Below are positions 55,414 through 64,000 of a stretch of DNA of 64,000 bases, one piece after another. Position 1 is the stretch's first letter. The number at the start of each line of letters is the position of its first letter. The DNA comes from Cyclobacteriaceae bacterium. Its GTDB lineage: Bacteria; Bacteroidota; Bacteroidia; Cytophagales; Cyclobacteriaceae. The DNA lies in the NCBI GenBank assembly GCA_020832305.1, contig JAFIEV010000046.1:222238-286237 (forward strand), given 5' to 3'. The notes beneath the pieces are model-generated. The model was not told the origin of the DNA. It searched no databases and saw only the letters and a list, made by a program, of their open reading frames with translations. Position numbers and translations under genes: made by a program.

Positions 55414-56887
55414 TTACACTCAAATAGCCTCCACCCCTGCCGAACCTGAAGCCTCCTCTATGATAGAGACATTCAGAGCTATTGGCTATTCTATAGAGAC
55501 TGCGGTTGCAGATATAATCGATAACTCGATTTCTGCTGGGGCGAAAAATATCTGGGTGGATTATGATTGGAAAGGACCGGATACCATTTTCTGGGTAATG
55601 GATGATGGCGTTGGTATGGCTGGAGATGAACTTATACAAGCGATGCGACCTGGTTCTATCAGTCCACTTGTGGAACGTAGGAAGAATGATTTAGGAAGAT
55701 TTGGCTTGGGACTTAAAACAGCTTCTTTCTCACAATGCCGAAAATTCTGTTTGATTTCAAAAAAGGACAATTCAGAAGTTGATTTCTGGTCGTGGGATCT
55801 TGATTTTGTCAATCAGATAAAATCATGGAGATTGATTAAATATTGCCCTGAACAAGCCTTTTTTGAGGAAAAACTATCCCAAATAAACTCTGGAACTGCT
55901 GTTGTTTGGTGGGATATAGATCGGTTGACCAAAGGAACTTCGGTAGATAGTGAATCGTCTAAATCTAAGTTTTTGGAAACCATGGATAAAGTTAAAAAAC
56001 ACTTATCGATGGTTTTTCACAGGTTTTTAGAAGATGGCCTAACCATTCATTTTAGAGATCGAAAAATTAAGGCTTGGGATCCGTTTATGTTCGGTTCTGA
56101 GGGACTTCAACCTAAGCCTGATACATTTTTAGAACAGGGAAATATCAGGATTAAAGGATTTGTCCTACCCCATCGTTCAAAAATTTCCGCAGAACAATAT
56201 GAAAATGGTAAAGGTCCAAAAGATAGTTGGACTGCGCACCAAGGATTTTATGTGTATAGAAACAAAAGATTATTAGTGGCTGGGGATTGGTTGGGTTTAT
56301 TTAAAAGAGAGGTTCACTATGATTTATGTAGGGTATTGATTGACCTTCCAAATAACTTTGATGATGATTGGCAAATTGATATTAAAAAGTCTGTGGCCAG
56401 ACCACCGTCCAAGTTTAAGGATCAAATTCTTTCGGTAGCAAAAGAAGTCAGAAATCAAGCTGTGGAAGTTTACAGGCATAAGGGGAAAGTGTTGAAGCGA
56501 AAATTAGCTGTTGATGATTATTCTCCTTTTTGGGAGGAAAGAGTTCGCCATGGCAAGCGTTTTTATAGGGTAAACCGTGCCCATCCAATATTGGAGGAAT
56601 TACTCTTAAAATCAGGAGATTTAAAGAAAGACATAGAGAAAGTTATCCAATTCATTGAAGAAACAATCCCTGTTCCTTTGATCACTTTACAAGAAAGTGA
56701 AGATGAAAAGCCTCATGCCCAACCATTTGAAGGGATTGATCATATATCCATGAAAGAGACTATGCGGAAACTATATAGTTCCTTTCTAGATAAAGGTTTT
56801 TCTCCGGATAGAGCTAAGTCCAGAATACTGAATACAGAACCATACAATTTTTATCCAGAATACATAGAATTCCTTTCCGATGAATAG
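55406..56887 (+). CDS. MutL/MORC-like GHKL ATPase
   Basis: 493 residues. ETAVADIIDNSISAGA (Asn40), MDDGVGM (Asp66-Met71) and LGRFGLGLKTAS (res 96-107) make a GHKL ATP site of the MutL/MORC class, and a transducer-like S5 domain with a conserved QGFYVYRNKRLL (res ~282-293) follows. The base-activating residue that is Glu in MutL is Asp36 here. Related proteins in bacterial restriction systems are thought to act as ATP-driven DNA clamps. Encoded between the receiver gene and the Z1 helicase gene (8-bp overlaps on both sides), the arrangement of Z1-AIPR systems. Confidence 0.85.
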   Translation: MLDYTQIASTPAEPEASSMIETFRAIGYSIETAVADIIDNSISAGAKNIWVDYDWKGPDTIFWVMDDGVGMAGDELIQAMRPGSISPLVERRKNDLGRFGLGLKTASFSQCRKFCLISKKDNSEVDFWSWDLDFVNQIKSWRLIKYCPEQAFFEEKLSQINSGTAVVWWDIDRLTKGTSVDSESSKSKFLETMDKVKKHLSMVFHRFLEDGLTIHFRDRKIKAWDPFMFGSEGLQPKPDTFLEQGNIRIKGFVLPHRSKISAEQYENGKGPKDSWTAHQGFYVYRNKRLLVAGDWLGLFKREVHYDLCRVLIDLPNNFDDDWQIDIKKSVARPPSKFKDQILSVAKEVRNQAVEVYRHKGKVLKRKLAVDDYSPFWEERVRHGKRFYRVNRAHPILEELLLKSGDLKKDIEKVIQFIEETIPVPLITLQESEDEKPHAQPFEGIDHISMKETMRKLYSSFLDKGFSPDRAKSRILNTEPYNFYPEYIEFLSDE

Positions 56888-59648
56888 AAAAGATCCATTA
56901 AAGAATGTAAGGCAGCTATTGTTAGGTGATTCATCTTTTACCAGAGCAGAAATTGAGGAGGCTGTTGATGAGGTATTAAAGATGAAATATTTTTTAGATG
57001 AGGACCGAGAAAGACTGATAAGAAGAGTCGAAGAAATTTACACAATAAGGCAAGATGAATTTAAGTCTATTGACAAAAAAGATGAAAATAATCCATGGTT
57101 GAATGACAAGAGAGCAGAAATAGATTTCAAAAATGGTTTTTGGGGGCGATATGAGGAATACCTTGTTAATGAAAAGAATTTTGCTCCGGATGTAGTTCAA
57201 AAGCTTGATAGGCTCACAGATAATATTTTAGATAGTCTTTTTGATCCATCCTTAAAAATTTCCATAAATAAAAAAGGGCTTGTTGTAGGACAGGTTCAGT
57301 CAGGTAAAACAGCAAACTACACTGGGTTGGTTTGTAAAGCAGCTGATGCTGGATTTAAGCTGATAGTAATTATGGCTGGAATCCATAACAACCTTAGAAG
57401 TCAAACTCAATTAAGAATAGATGAGAGTTTCTTGGGATTTGATACACAGCATACAAGAGCCTTAGACCTTAAAAGTATAAAGATAGGAGTTGGGGATCCC
57501 TATTATGGAGAACCCATTGTTGCTCATTCCCTTACTTCAAGTTTAGAAAAAGGAGATTTTACACAAGGGGCTGCAAATGCATTGGGATTAAACTTTGATA
57601 CTTCCGAACCTATAATTGCAGTCATTAAGAAAAATCCTCACGTTTTAAAAAGGATTCATGTCTGGTTGTCTGCTCAAGCCAGTGACAATACGGAACTTGG
57701 AAAAATAATTAGAAATAAATCTTTATTGTTAATTGATGATGAAGCGGATAATGCATCTATAAATATTTCCAATGATCCTGAAAAAAGAAGTTCTATCAAT
57801 GATTGGATAACGAAGATATTATCATTGTTTGGTAAAAATGCTTATGTAGGATATACTGCTACCCCTTTTGCCAATATTTTTATCCCTTTAGATGATCAGA
57901 ATCTTTTTCCAAGGAATTTTATTAAAAATATTCCCGCACCTTCAAATTATATTGGGCCTGAAAAAGTTTTTGGTTTTAGTCCGTTGGAAGAAGGAGAAAA
58001 TTCTAATTCTGTTTTGCCTATTATTAATCGAATTGATGATTATTCGGAATTTGTGCCAGACCGGCATAAAAAAGATGATCAACTTCCCTCCTCAATTCCG
58101 GAATCTTTGAAAAGAGCAATTCGCTGTTTTATAATTACTTGTGCAATAAGGAGATTAAGGGGTCAAAAAAATGTCCATAACTCTATGCTTGTTCATGTCA
58201 CTAGATTTATGAAGTGGCAAGATCACATTTCAGAGCTCGTTTCAAATCAATTTTTGTACTACAGGAGAGGGATTGACCAAAATGATCCAATGATTATTGC
58301 GGAATTTAAATCAACATTTGAAGAAGATCAAGCTGGATACAAATCTTACAAAACAGTTTCGAATTCTATCTTGAATTCAAAGCTATCAAATTTAGATTCC
58401 CAAATTCAGGTACATACGTGGGTTGAGGTTTTAGAACATTTATATGAAGCGGCTTCAAGAATTACTGTAAAATCGATTCATGGAGGTTCAGGGGAGGCTC
58501 TTGATTATTATGATCATAAAAATGGGCTCTCAGTTATAGCTGTTGGAGGAAATAAACTGTCAAGAGGATTAACACTTGAAGGTCTTTCTGTAAGCTATTA
58601 TTTAAGGGCTTCAAGAATGTATGATACATTAATGCAAATGGGAAGGTGGTTTGGATATAGGCCTGGATACGTCGATTTATGCCGATTGTTTACCAGCAGA
58701 GAGCTAAATGAATGGTTTTGCCACATAACTCATGCATCAGAAGAACTTAGGGAAGAGTTTGACTACATGTCAGATGTAGCTGGGTCAACACCAGAACAGT
58801 ATGCATTAAAAGTTCGAACACACCCGGGGGTTTTACAAATTTCCGCTACAAACAAAATGAGGTCTGCAATAACAGTTCAAATATCTTGGGCAGGAAGGTT
58901 GGTTGAGTCTTATGAGTTTAAAAAGGAAATAGATTTAATAAATCACAACCTATCGAATACGAAAAAATTTATCTCTTCCCTCCCAATTGATTTTCAGGAA
59001 AAAGACAATGGAGTTTTATGGAGAAATATATCGGCAGAATTGGTGATCAGTTTTTTTGAAGGTATTCAATCAGTAGAGAATTTGAAAAAGGCCGAACCAA
59101 GAAAACTTATTCAATTCATACAGGCTCAATTAAAAAATAAGGAATTAAATAGTTGGAGGATAGCATTAATGTCAAAAAGAAATTCATCAAAGAATACCAT
59201 TTTTGAAATAGGCGGAAAACCAATTGAAATTGGAAATTGGACAAGAACAGAAGATGATAGCAATTCCAGTGAGCATATTTATTATTTGAAAAAATCTCAT
59301 ATTATCAGTCCAAAAGACGAATTTATTGATTTGTCAGAACCAGAATATTATCGGGCTTTGGAATTGACAAATTTTCACAGGAAGAAAGAAGGTTCAGCAT
59401 CTTACCCAAGCGGTCAAATAGTCAGGAATGAGATTCGTGATCCTAAAAATCCATTGTTATTGATATATCTTCTTGATCCCGAGGAAAGCCTTATTAAGTA
59501 CCCAATGCCTAAAGGAACCAATCCATTCGTTGGGTATGCTGTAAGTTTTCCGAAAAGTAATTTTAATGCCCAGGTATCCTATGCTGTCAATGAAGAATTA
59601 ATGTTTGATATAGTGGAAGAAGATCCAGAAGAATATGGAGATGACTAA
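56880..59648 (+). CDS. Z1-domain superfamily II helicase/ATPase
   Basis: 922 residues. Walker A VVGQVQSGKTANYTGL (res ~136), Walker B LLLIDDEADNASIN (~283), VGYTATPFAN (motif III-like), VIAVGGNKLSRGLTLEGL and MQMGRWFGYRPGY (motifs V and VI, ~555-590) are the signature of Z1 proteins. The N-terminal ~120 residues are helical and the C-terminal ~250 unique. Predicted to move on or remodel DNA and feed it to the nuclease encoded next. Overlaps the DUF4420 gene by 14 bp. Confidence 0.92.
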   Translation: MNRKDPLKNVRQLLLGDSSFTRAEIEEAVDEVLKMKYFLDEDRERLIRRVEEIYTIRQDEFKSIDKKDENNPWLNDKRAEIDFKNGFWGRYEEYLVNEKNFAPDVVQKLDRLTDNILDSLFDPSLKISINKKGLVVGQVQSGKTANYTGLVCKAADAGFKLIVIMAGIHNNLRSQTQLRIDESFLGFDTQHTRALDLKSIKIGVGDPYYGEPIVAHSLTSSLEKGDFTQGAANALGLNFDTSEPIIAVIKKNPHVLKRIHVWLSAQASDNTELGKIIRNKSLLLIDDEADNASINISNDPEKRSSINDWITKILSLFGKNAYVGYTATPFANIFIPLDDQNLFPRNFIKNIPAPSNYIGPEKVFGFSPLEEGENSNSVLPIINRIDDYSEFVPDRHKKDDQLPSSIPESLKRAIRCFIITCAIRRLRGQKNVHNSMLVHVTRFMKWQDHISELVSNQFLYYRRGIDQNDPMIIAEFKSTFEEDQAGYKSYKTVSNSILNSKLSNLDSQIQVHTWVEVLEHLYEAASRITVKSIHGGSGEALDYYDHKNGLSVIAVGGNKLSRGLTLEGLSVSYYLRASRMYDTLMQMGRWFGYRPGYVDLCRLFTSRELNEWFCHITHASEELREEFDYMSDVAGSTPEQYALKVRTHPGVLQISATNKMRSAITVQISWAGRLVESYEFKKEIDLINHNLSNTKKFISSLPIDFQEKDNGVLWRNISAELVISFFEGIQSVENLKKAEPRKLIQFIQAQLKNKELNSWRIALMSKRNSSKNTIFEIGGKPIEIGNWTRTEDDSNSSEHIYYLKKSHIISPKDEFIDLSEPEYYRALELTNFHRKKEGSASYPSGQIVRNEIRDPKNPLLLIYLLDPEESLIKYPMPKGTNPFVGYAVSFPKSNFNAQVSYAVNEELMFDIVEEDPEEYGDD

Positions 59649-60636
59649 AATTGAAAATATTTGGCAATCATTAGAGTCTGATACGACAAGCTATTCAAGT
59701 TTGCTTTACAAAAGATATTCAGCAGAAGTAAAACCTGATGTTTTTATTGCACTTAAATCTCCAGAAAAACTACGTTGTATATCGTTTCAAGTAAGTGCTT
59801 CTTTTCAATTTGATGTAAATCAATGGAATAGACTCAAGGATATAAAAATTGAAACAGTCCCTGACGAAAATAGCAGCAATAAAAAGTTTCTTTTGGTTTT
59901 GCTTCTGAACAAACAACTTAAAGATATATTTTCAACTCTTTGTGAAGATTTGATTTTTGGAGTTGCCGAGGTGGATTCAGAGCAGATTTTATTTGAAAAA
60001 TTGCTTGAAAGATTGGCCAAATGGCAATCCCTGTTTGAAATGGCCGGTAGGCAGGGTTTATCTGAAGAATCGCAAAGGGGAATATATGGAGAAGTATATT
60101 TCCTTAGACAATATTTGAATACTTCCCCCGATAAATATAAATGCATAAAAGCTTGGACAGGACCTGAGAGATCAATTCAGGATTTTCAATATTCAAATTG
60201 GGCAGTTGAGGTAAAAACCACACATGGAAACAACCACCAAAAAATCCACATAGCCAGTGAGCGGCAGCTAGATGATTCAATAGTTGAAAGAATATTCTTG
60301 TTTCATATATCTTTGGAAGTCAGAAATGGTCATGGTGAAACCTTAAATGAGTTGATTGAAGATGTTTTGAATTCATTGATTGATTCGACCATGGCACTCA
60401 ATCTATTCAAATTAAAACTCATAGAAACAGGATATTTTGATGTACACAAACCATTCTATGAAGAAAGAGGGTATTCCATTAGGCAAGAAAATATTTATGC
60501 CGTATCAGGAGATTTTCCAAGAATTACAGAAAGGCAAATACCGATTGGTGTAGGTGATGTAAAATATTCTATAGTACTATCAGAATCCGAAGAATGGCGA
60601 ATTAACCATGAATCTCTTTTTAATGAATTAAACTAA
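59635..60636 (+). CDS. DUF4420 PD-(D/E)XK nuclease
   Basis: 333 residues. The nuclease core is GIYGEVYFLRQYL (Glu153), IQDFQYS (Asp183) and WAVEVKTTHG (Glu192-Val-Lys194), a complete PD-(D/E)XK set in the DUF4420 family (PF14390). Res ~1-130 are a beta-rich N-domain. Probably the DNA-cutting unit of the system, guided by the Z1 and GHKL proteins and held off self DNA by methylation. Its start lies 14 bp inside the Z1 gene. Confidence 0.9.
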   Translation: MEMTKIENIWQSLESDTTSYSSLLYKRYSAEVKPDVFIALKSPEKLRCISFQVSASFQFDVNQWNRLKDIKIETVPDENSSNKKFLLVLLLNKQLKDIFSTLCEDLIFGVAEVDSEQILFEKLLERLAKWQSLFEMAGRQGLSEESQRGIYGEVYFLRQYLNTSPDKYKCIKAWTGPERSIQDFQYSNWAVEVKTTHGNNHQKIHIASERQLDDSIVERIFLFHISLEVRNGHGETLNELIEDVLNSLIDSTMALNLFKLKLIETGYFDVHKPFYEERGYSIRQENIYAVSGDFPRITERQIPIGVGDVKYSIVLSESEEWRINHESLFNELN

Positions 60637-60640
60637 CACA

Positions 60641-62968
60641 ATGGAGAATAAAGAATTATTGAAGTTTTTTACAGATATCCAGGAAGAAGTAAAGGCATCA
60701 CTTATTTCCCAGGAAGACGGCAGTAACCCAGAGCAATTATTTACTGATTATGTTTTGGCTTTGCTGGCAGATGCTGGTGAAACGGAGAACTATAGGATTT
60801 GCTATGATGAAAAGATCAGCAAAAGAGGTGTGGAACACAAAATCAACGCTTATGCACTTTATGAGAACTACGAGACCTTGGACCTTTTCATTACTATATA
60901 TTCAAGCGGAGATAATTTAGTTTCAATTCCAAAAGCTGATGTTGATAAAGCTGTAGAAAAATTATCGAAATTCTTTAGAAATGCAGTATATAAGGAATAT
61001 GTAAATGAAATTGAAGAGAGTTCTGAAGTTTTTGACCTAGCCCATACCCTAGCCAGTTCTTCTGAAATAACAGAATTCCTGACAAGAGTTAATGTTTTTG
61101 TAATTACAAATGGAGAGATTAAGTCAGATTTGAAGGCAACTGATAAAGTTGGTGGTTATCCTGTTTTTTATAGAGCAATAGACATTAATTATTTATTCAA
61201 TCTATCTGAAAAATCTGGTGTTGCTATTGAGATTGATTTTATTGCAAATAATTGGAAAATCCCCTGTATTGATAACCAAATTGATAATAATGATTACCAA
61301 TCCTACCTAGCAATATTTCCCGGAAATGTTTTGGTCGATATTTATGAGCAGTATGGTTCCAGATTATTGGAGCAAAACGTAAGATCTTTCCTTCAATTTA
61401 CCGGAAAAATCAATAAAGGGATCCGAAAAACCATTTTAGAAGAACCACATATGTTTATGGCTTTCAACAATGGTATTGCCGCCACTGCTGATGAAGTTAC
61501 CATTATTGATTTACCCGGAAATAAAGGAAAAGCCATTGGATCAGTAAAAGATTTTCAAATTGTGAATGGAGGACAAACAACGGCCTCCATTTATCATACC
61601 TGGAAAAAGGATAAAGCAAACGTCTCGGGAATTTTTGTACCAGTAAAGCTTACCATTGTAAAGGATAAAGAAAACTTCTCAGAAATAGTTGGAAGAATAG
61701 CAGAGTATGCAAACACGCAAAATAGAGTTTCAGCATCAGATTTGAGTTCAAATAGGGAAAACCATGTAATTATTGAAAAGCTTTCAAGATCTATTTGGGC
61801 ACCTCCAAAAGCAGGAGAAAACTTTCAGACAAGATGGTTTTTTGAGAGGTCAAGAGGTCAGTTTAAAAATGAAAGGCAAAGGTATGGACTTACACCAGCA
61901 AGAAGGAAGCAATTCGATAAACAAAACCCTCGTGGTCAAATGTTTACCAAGGAAACTCTTGCAAAATATGTCAATGCATACAAGGAAGTTTACAGTGGTA
62001 AAAAATTATTGATAGGGCCTCATTTTGTCGTTAGAGGGAGCCAAAAGAACTATTCTCAATTTCTGAATTATAATTTTTCTTCTAAGCCAGACAATATTTG
62101 GTTTGAAGATGCAATTGCCAAGACCATAATTTTTAACAGTGCAGAAAAAATTTATGGAGTAAAGCCCAACTCTATTGGTGATATGAGATATATCACAGTT
62201 CCATATGCAATTTCTTGGCTGGCATTAAATACCAACTATAAAATTGACCTTGGGAAAATATGGAGAACTCAATCCATAAGTGAACCTATGAAGAAAGTGC
62301 TTTATGAGGTTATGATTAAAATTGAAGCATTTATCAAAAGTAACGCTCCTGGTTCTTTGTATGGTGAATGGGCGAAGAAAGAAGAATGCTGGAATGCTAT
62401 GAAAGACATAGATTTTGGAATTGATCTTACTCAATTAAAAAGTGATTTCGAAGATTTGAACTCTAAGAGAAAAAAATTGTCTCAGGAAGAAACCCAACTA
62501 GCCGAAACTGAAGCAATCGATGGAACTCTAAAGTCAATCCACTCTAATACTTGGAAAAAAATTGAGGCATGGGGGAGAGAAACAGGTAAACTATCTCTCC
62601 ATTTGGGTAATATAGCTTTTAGTCTATCAGGAAAAGTTAGAAATAATAGAACATTCTCTGAAAGCGAAAGACAAAATGGTCTAGAGATTCTTGATATAGT
62701 CACTAAAAAAGCACCTGAATTGTTTTATGATATGGATGAATTCTTTGAACGAGAGGATCATTCAAAAGAAAGTGAGCAAATAGAAGTCACATTGGAAGAT
62801 ATTAAGACATTGGTTGATTGGGACAAGAAAAATAAAAGATTGCAAATTTATGAATTTAAGCTAATGCATGAAATTCTCAAAGGCGAAAAGGAATTAACTG
62901 ATCGCAATAAATATTTTACTCAGAAAAACATAGAAAAAGCAAAGAAATGGGGATTCAAGCCCTTTTAA
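60641..62968 (+). CDS. AIPR (abortive infection phage resistance) family protein
   Basis: 775 residues. MAFNNGIAATADEV, DFQIVNGGQTTASIYHTWKK, PVKLTIVKDKENFSEIVGRIAEYANTQNRVSASDLSSN and RWFFERSRGQF are the core of the AIPR family (PF10592). C-terminal ~200 residues are helical and charged. AIPR proteins occur with Z1 and MutL-like genes in antiphage loci; the molecular action is not settled, though a nucleic-acid processing or abortive role is expected. Last gene of the operon; no clear terminator follows. Confidence 0.92.
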   Translation: MENKELLKFFTDIQEEVKASLISQEDGSNPEQLFTDYVLALLADAGETENYRICYDEKISKRGVEHKINAYALYENYETLDLFITIYSSGDNLVSIPKADVDKAVEKLSKFFRNAVYKEYVNEIEESSEVFDLAHTLASSSEITEFLTRVNVFVITNGEIKSDLKATDKVGGYPVFYRAIDINYLFNLSEKSGVAIEIDFIANNWKIPCIDNQIDNNDYQSYLAIFPGNVLVDIYEQYGSRLLEQNVRSFLQFTGKINKGIRKTILEEPHMFMAFNNGIAATADEVTIIDLPGNKGKAIGSVKDFQIVNGGQTTASIYHTWKKDKANVSGIFVPVKLTIVKDKENFSEIVGRIAEYANTQNRVSASDLSSNRENHVIIEKLSRSIWAPPKAGENFQTRWFFERSRGQFKNERQRYGLTPARRKQFDKQNPRGQMFTKETLAKYVNAYKEVYSGKKLLIGPHFVVRGSQKNYSQFLNYNFSSKPDNIWFEDAIAKTIIFNSAEKIYGVKPNSIGDMRYITVPYAISWLALNTNYKIDLGKIWRTQSISEPMKKVLYEVMIKIEAFIKSNAPGSLYGEWAKKEECWNAMKDIDFGIDLTQLKSDFEDLNSKRKKLSQEETQLAETEAIDGTLKSIHSNTWKKIEAWGRETGKLSLHLGNIAFSLSGKVRNNRTFSESERQNGLEILDIVTKKAPELFYDMDEFFEREDHSKESEQIEVTLEDIKTLVDWDKKNKRLQIYEFKLMHEILKGEKELTDRNKYFTQKNIEKAKKWGFKPF

Positions 62969-63071
62969 TTGATTATTAGGTCTGAAATAATCCCCAAATT
63001 AAGTACCACCGAAATTTTGCGTTTAATTCATCAGCTAATAGTTTTTTGGTCATTACCAAAAATCATTTTGA

Positions 63072-63326
63072 CAGGCGAGCCAAAAGAGTAAGGACAGAGC
63101 CGATTGTGGAAAACACCTGATCCAAGAACTATCGAAGATTTTGATTTAAGTATTTGGCATAGGGTTTTCCGTAACCAATATGCGGCAAATGAGAAATTTC
63201 TACCAGACCTATGAAAAACAACAGACACCATCTGTTAAATCTGAGAATATAATATAAGAAGAAGCAATTTCGGCGATTTCCCAGTTTAGTTGGTCGCATG
63301 ATAACCAGCATAATCAAAAACGCTAA
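63072..63326 (+). pseudogene. DUF1016 (YhcG-type) nuclease remnant with in-frame stops
   Basis: One reading frame spells QKSKDRADCGKHLIQELSKIL, a stop (63147), FGIGFSVTNMRQMRNFYQTYEKQQ, a second stop near 63256, and ISQFSWSH, then a third stop at 63324. These blocks are, in order, the N-terminal DUF1016 signature (E.GKxRADYGKxLIxxLSxxL, FGxGFSxxNLxxMRxFY, SWSH). The frame is kept but has nonsense codons, and both the start and the C-terminal PD-(D/E)XK nuclease half are missing. YhcG-like proteins are typical of defence islands. Confidence 0.7.
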
Positions 63327-63374
63327 AGCCAACATGTCAATGGATAAATGTTAACTGAGCATTAAATACTGATT

Positions 63375-63410
63375 TGTTCAAGTATCATGAACAGTGGTTA
63401 TTTGTGAACA
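63375..63410. promoter_or_regulatory. Candidate operator (TGTTCA repeats)
   Basis: TGTTCA (63375-63380) and TGAACA (63388-63393) form an inverted repeat with 7-bp spacing, and a third half-site TGAACA stands at 63405-63410, 7 bp before the antitoxin-like ATG. AbiEi-type antitoxins repress their own promoters through inverted repeats, so this may be the binding site. Confidence 0.4.
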
Positions 63411-63416
63411 ATAAAA

Positions 63417-63719
63417 ATGGAACAGAAAATTGTAAATATAGCCATCAGGAATCTGCATCAATTTACTGGTATAAATGCTTTTGATCAAAATAAAGGTCCT
63501 TTTGATGGTGTTTTGGAAATGGTCATAAATGGGCAGAAGCAAACATTTACAGTAGAAATAAAGCGAGAGTTTAGAACCCATCAATTGCAGCAGATTGAAC
63601 AATATTTCAATGACTACGAGAATTTTTTGCTGGTAGCCAACCATATAGTTCCAAAAATTAAAGAGGAACTCAGACAAAAACATAGAACCCACCTTGATTT
63701 TGAAAGACCTCAGAACTAG
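63417..63719 (+). pseudogene. AbiEi-like antitoxin, truncated
   Basis: 100 residues matching only the N-terminal region of Bacteroidota type IV antitoxins (AbiEi-like): FTVEIKREFRTHQLQQIEQYFNDYENFLLVANHIVPKIKEELRQ. Full-length members are roughly three times longer and continue with a (Y)LD..GN.(Y/F)I segment; here the frame diverges after RTHLDFERPQN and stops. No AbiEii toxin gene follows; an IS66-type element starts 80 bp later. Likely a broken toxin-antitoxin gene, though a short protein may still be made. Confidence 0.55.
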
Positions 63720-63798
63720 TGTCTCAAGATAGAATTAAATAATTAACAGAAGTCCCATTAATGCAACTAATCATTCATCTACAGAATGTCAATCAACC

Positions 63799-64000
63799 GT
63801 AAGCAGTCGCCTAAGCCCATCTAGAACTGTCCGGCAATTTATTCTAAAATTGTGTTATTAAAAAGACACGACACACTGAAGCGCAAATGCAGTCAGCCTA
63901 CAATGAATGGCAGCAAAGCGGACTGAGCAAAAAAGCTTATTGCTTGAAGAATAATATTGTACCAAGCGTCTTTTTTTATTGGATTAAGAAGCTTGGTGCC
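63799..64000 (+). mobile_element. IS66-family element, left end (continues beyond window)
   Basis: The left end appears to be GTAAGCAGTCGCCTAAGCCC at 63799, the GTAA start common to IS66-family terminal repeats; an 8-bp target copy would be AATCAACC (63791-63798). It encodes the start of an IS66 TnpA-type protein. The right end and the main transposase lie outside the window. Confidence 0.6.
63887..64000 (+). CDS. IS66-family accessory protein TnpA, N-terminal part
   Basis: Runs off the window end. MQSAYNEWQQSGLSKKAYC and VPSVFFYWIKKLG match the N-terminal helix-turn-helix of IS66 TnpA proteins (W..SG.S...C...I....F.YW.KK). The frame can extend back ten codons to an ATT at 63857 (TEAQ before the Met), which is where homologues usually begin, so the true start may be non-ATG. 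Confidence 0.65.
   Translation, partial: MQSAYNEWQQSGLSKKAYCLKNNIVPSVFFYWIKKLGA

Overview
The window looks like a chromosomal segment of a marine- or soil-type Bacteroidota, most likely order Cytophagales. The evidence is a TonB-dependent receptor with its DUF4249 partner, an NfeD-FloA pair, the coaX / outer-membrane protein / TPR / LptC / CNNM / PpiD cluster, a BT_3928-type DoxX protein beside DUF1599 and folP, an archaeal-type ProS, weak Shine-Dalgarno sites, and promoters of the Bacteroidota form TTG-N19/20-TAnnTTTG. No rRNA, CRISPR array or replication origin was seen.

Layout. 1-8.3 kb: a carbohydrate/nucleoside locus on the + strand. It holds the tail of a nucleoside hydrolase, a ureide-permease-like transporter, DhaK, DhaL, two Sde182-type (nucleoside-hydrolase-fold) secreted proteins, an SGNH hydrolase, and two gene remnants. 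8.3-16.2 kb: mostly minus-strand housekeeping genes (an EF-G paralogue with an altered P-loop, FkbM and LCM-type methyltransferases, FloA, NfeD, ProS). 16.3-19.7 kb: a strongly repetitive secreted Gly/Met/Trp- and Ser-rich protein and a beta-barrel protein. 19.7-34.3 kb: core metabolism and envelope genes (aroK, ABC permease, DoxX, DUF1599, folP, cdaA, anmK, coaX, lptC, CNNM, ppiD, DUF493). 34.5-48.3 kb: katG, TonB receptor plus DUF4249, sbcDC, an OmpA/AraC/DUF486 group and a TPR/SH3 membrane protein.

48.3-64 kb: two identical tRNA-Lys genes, then an accessory region. After some small genes and a REP-like palindrome element comes a tightly packed eight-gene + strand operon (50442-62968). In order it encodes Vsr endonuclease, a C5-cytosine methyltransferase, a histidine kinase fused to a MORC/Hsp90-type GHKL ATPase, a receiver-domain protein, a MutL/MORC-like GHKL ATPase, a Z1 helicase, a DUF4420 PD-(D/E)XK nuclease and an AIPR protein. 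Neighbours overlap by 4-14 nt or are 1-4 nt apart. I read this as a restriction-modification-linked antiphage system related to the Z1/MutL-like/DUF4420/AIPR (Mza) type, with a built-in two-component phosphorelay; the phosphorelay is the most unusual part.

Downstream of the operon the DNA is decaying: a nonsense-ridden DUF1016 (YhcG) nuclease remnant, a truncated AbiEi-type antitoxin gene with an inverted-repeat operator candidate, and the left end of an IS66-family element that leaves the window. The 52-63 kb region is visibly more AT-rich than the backbone, which fits horizontal acquisition next to a tRNA locus.
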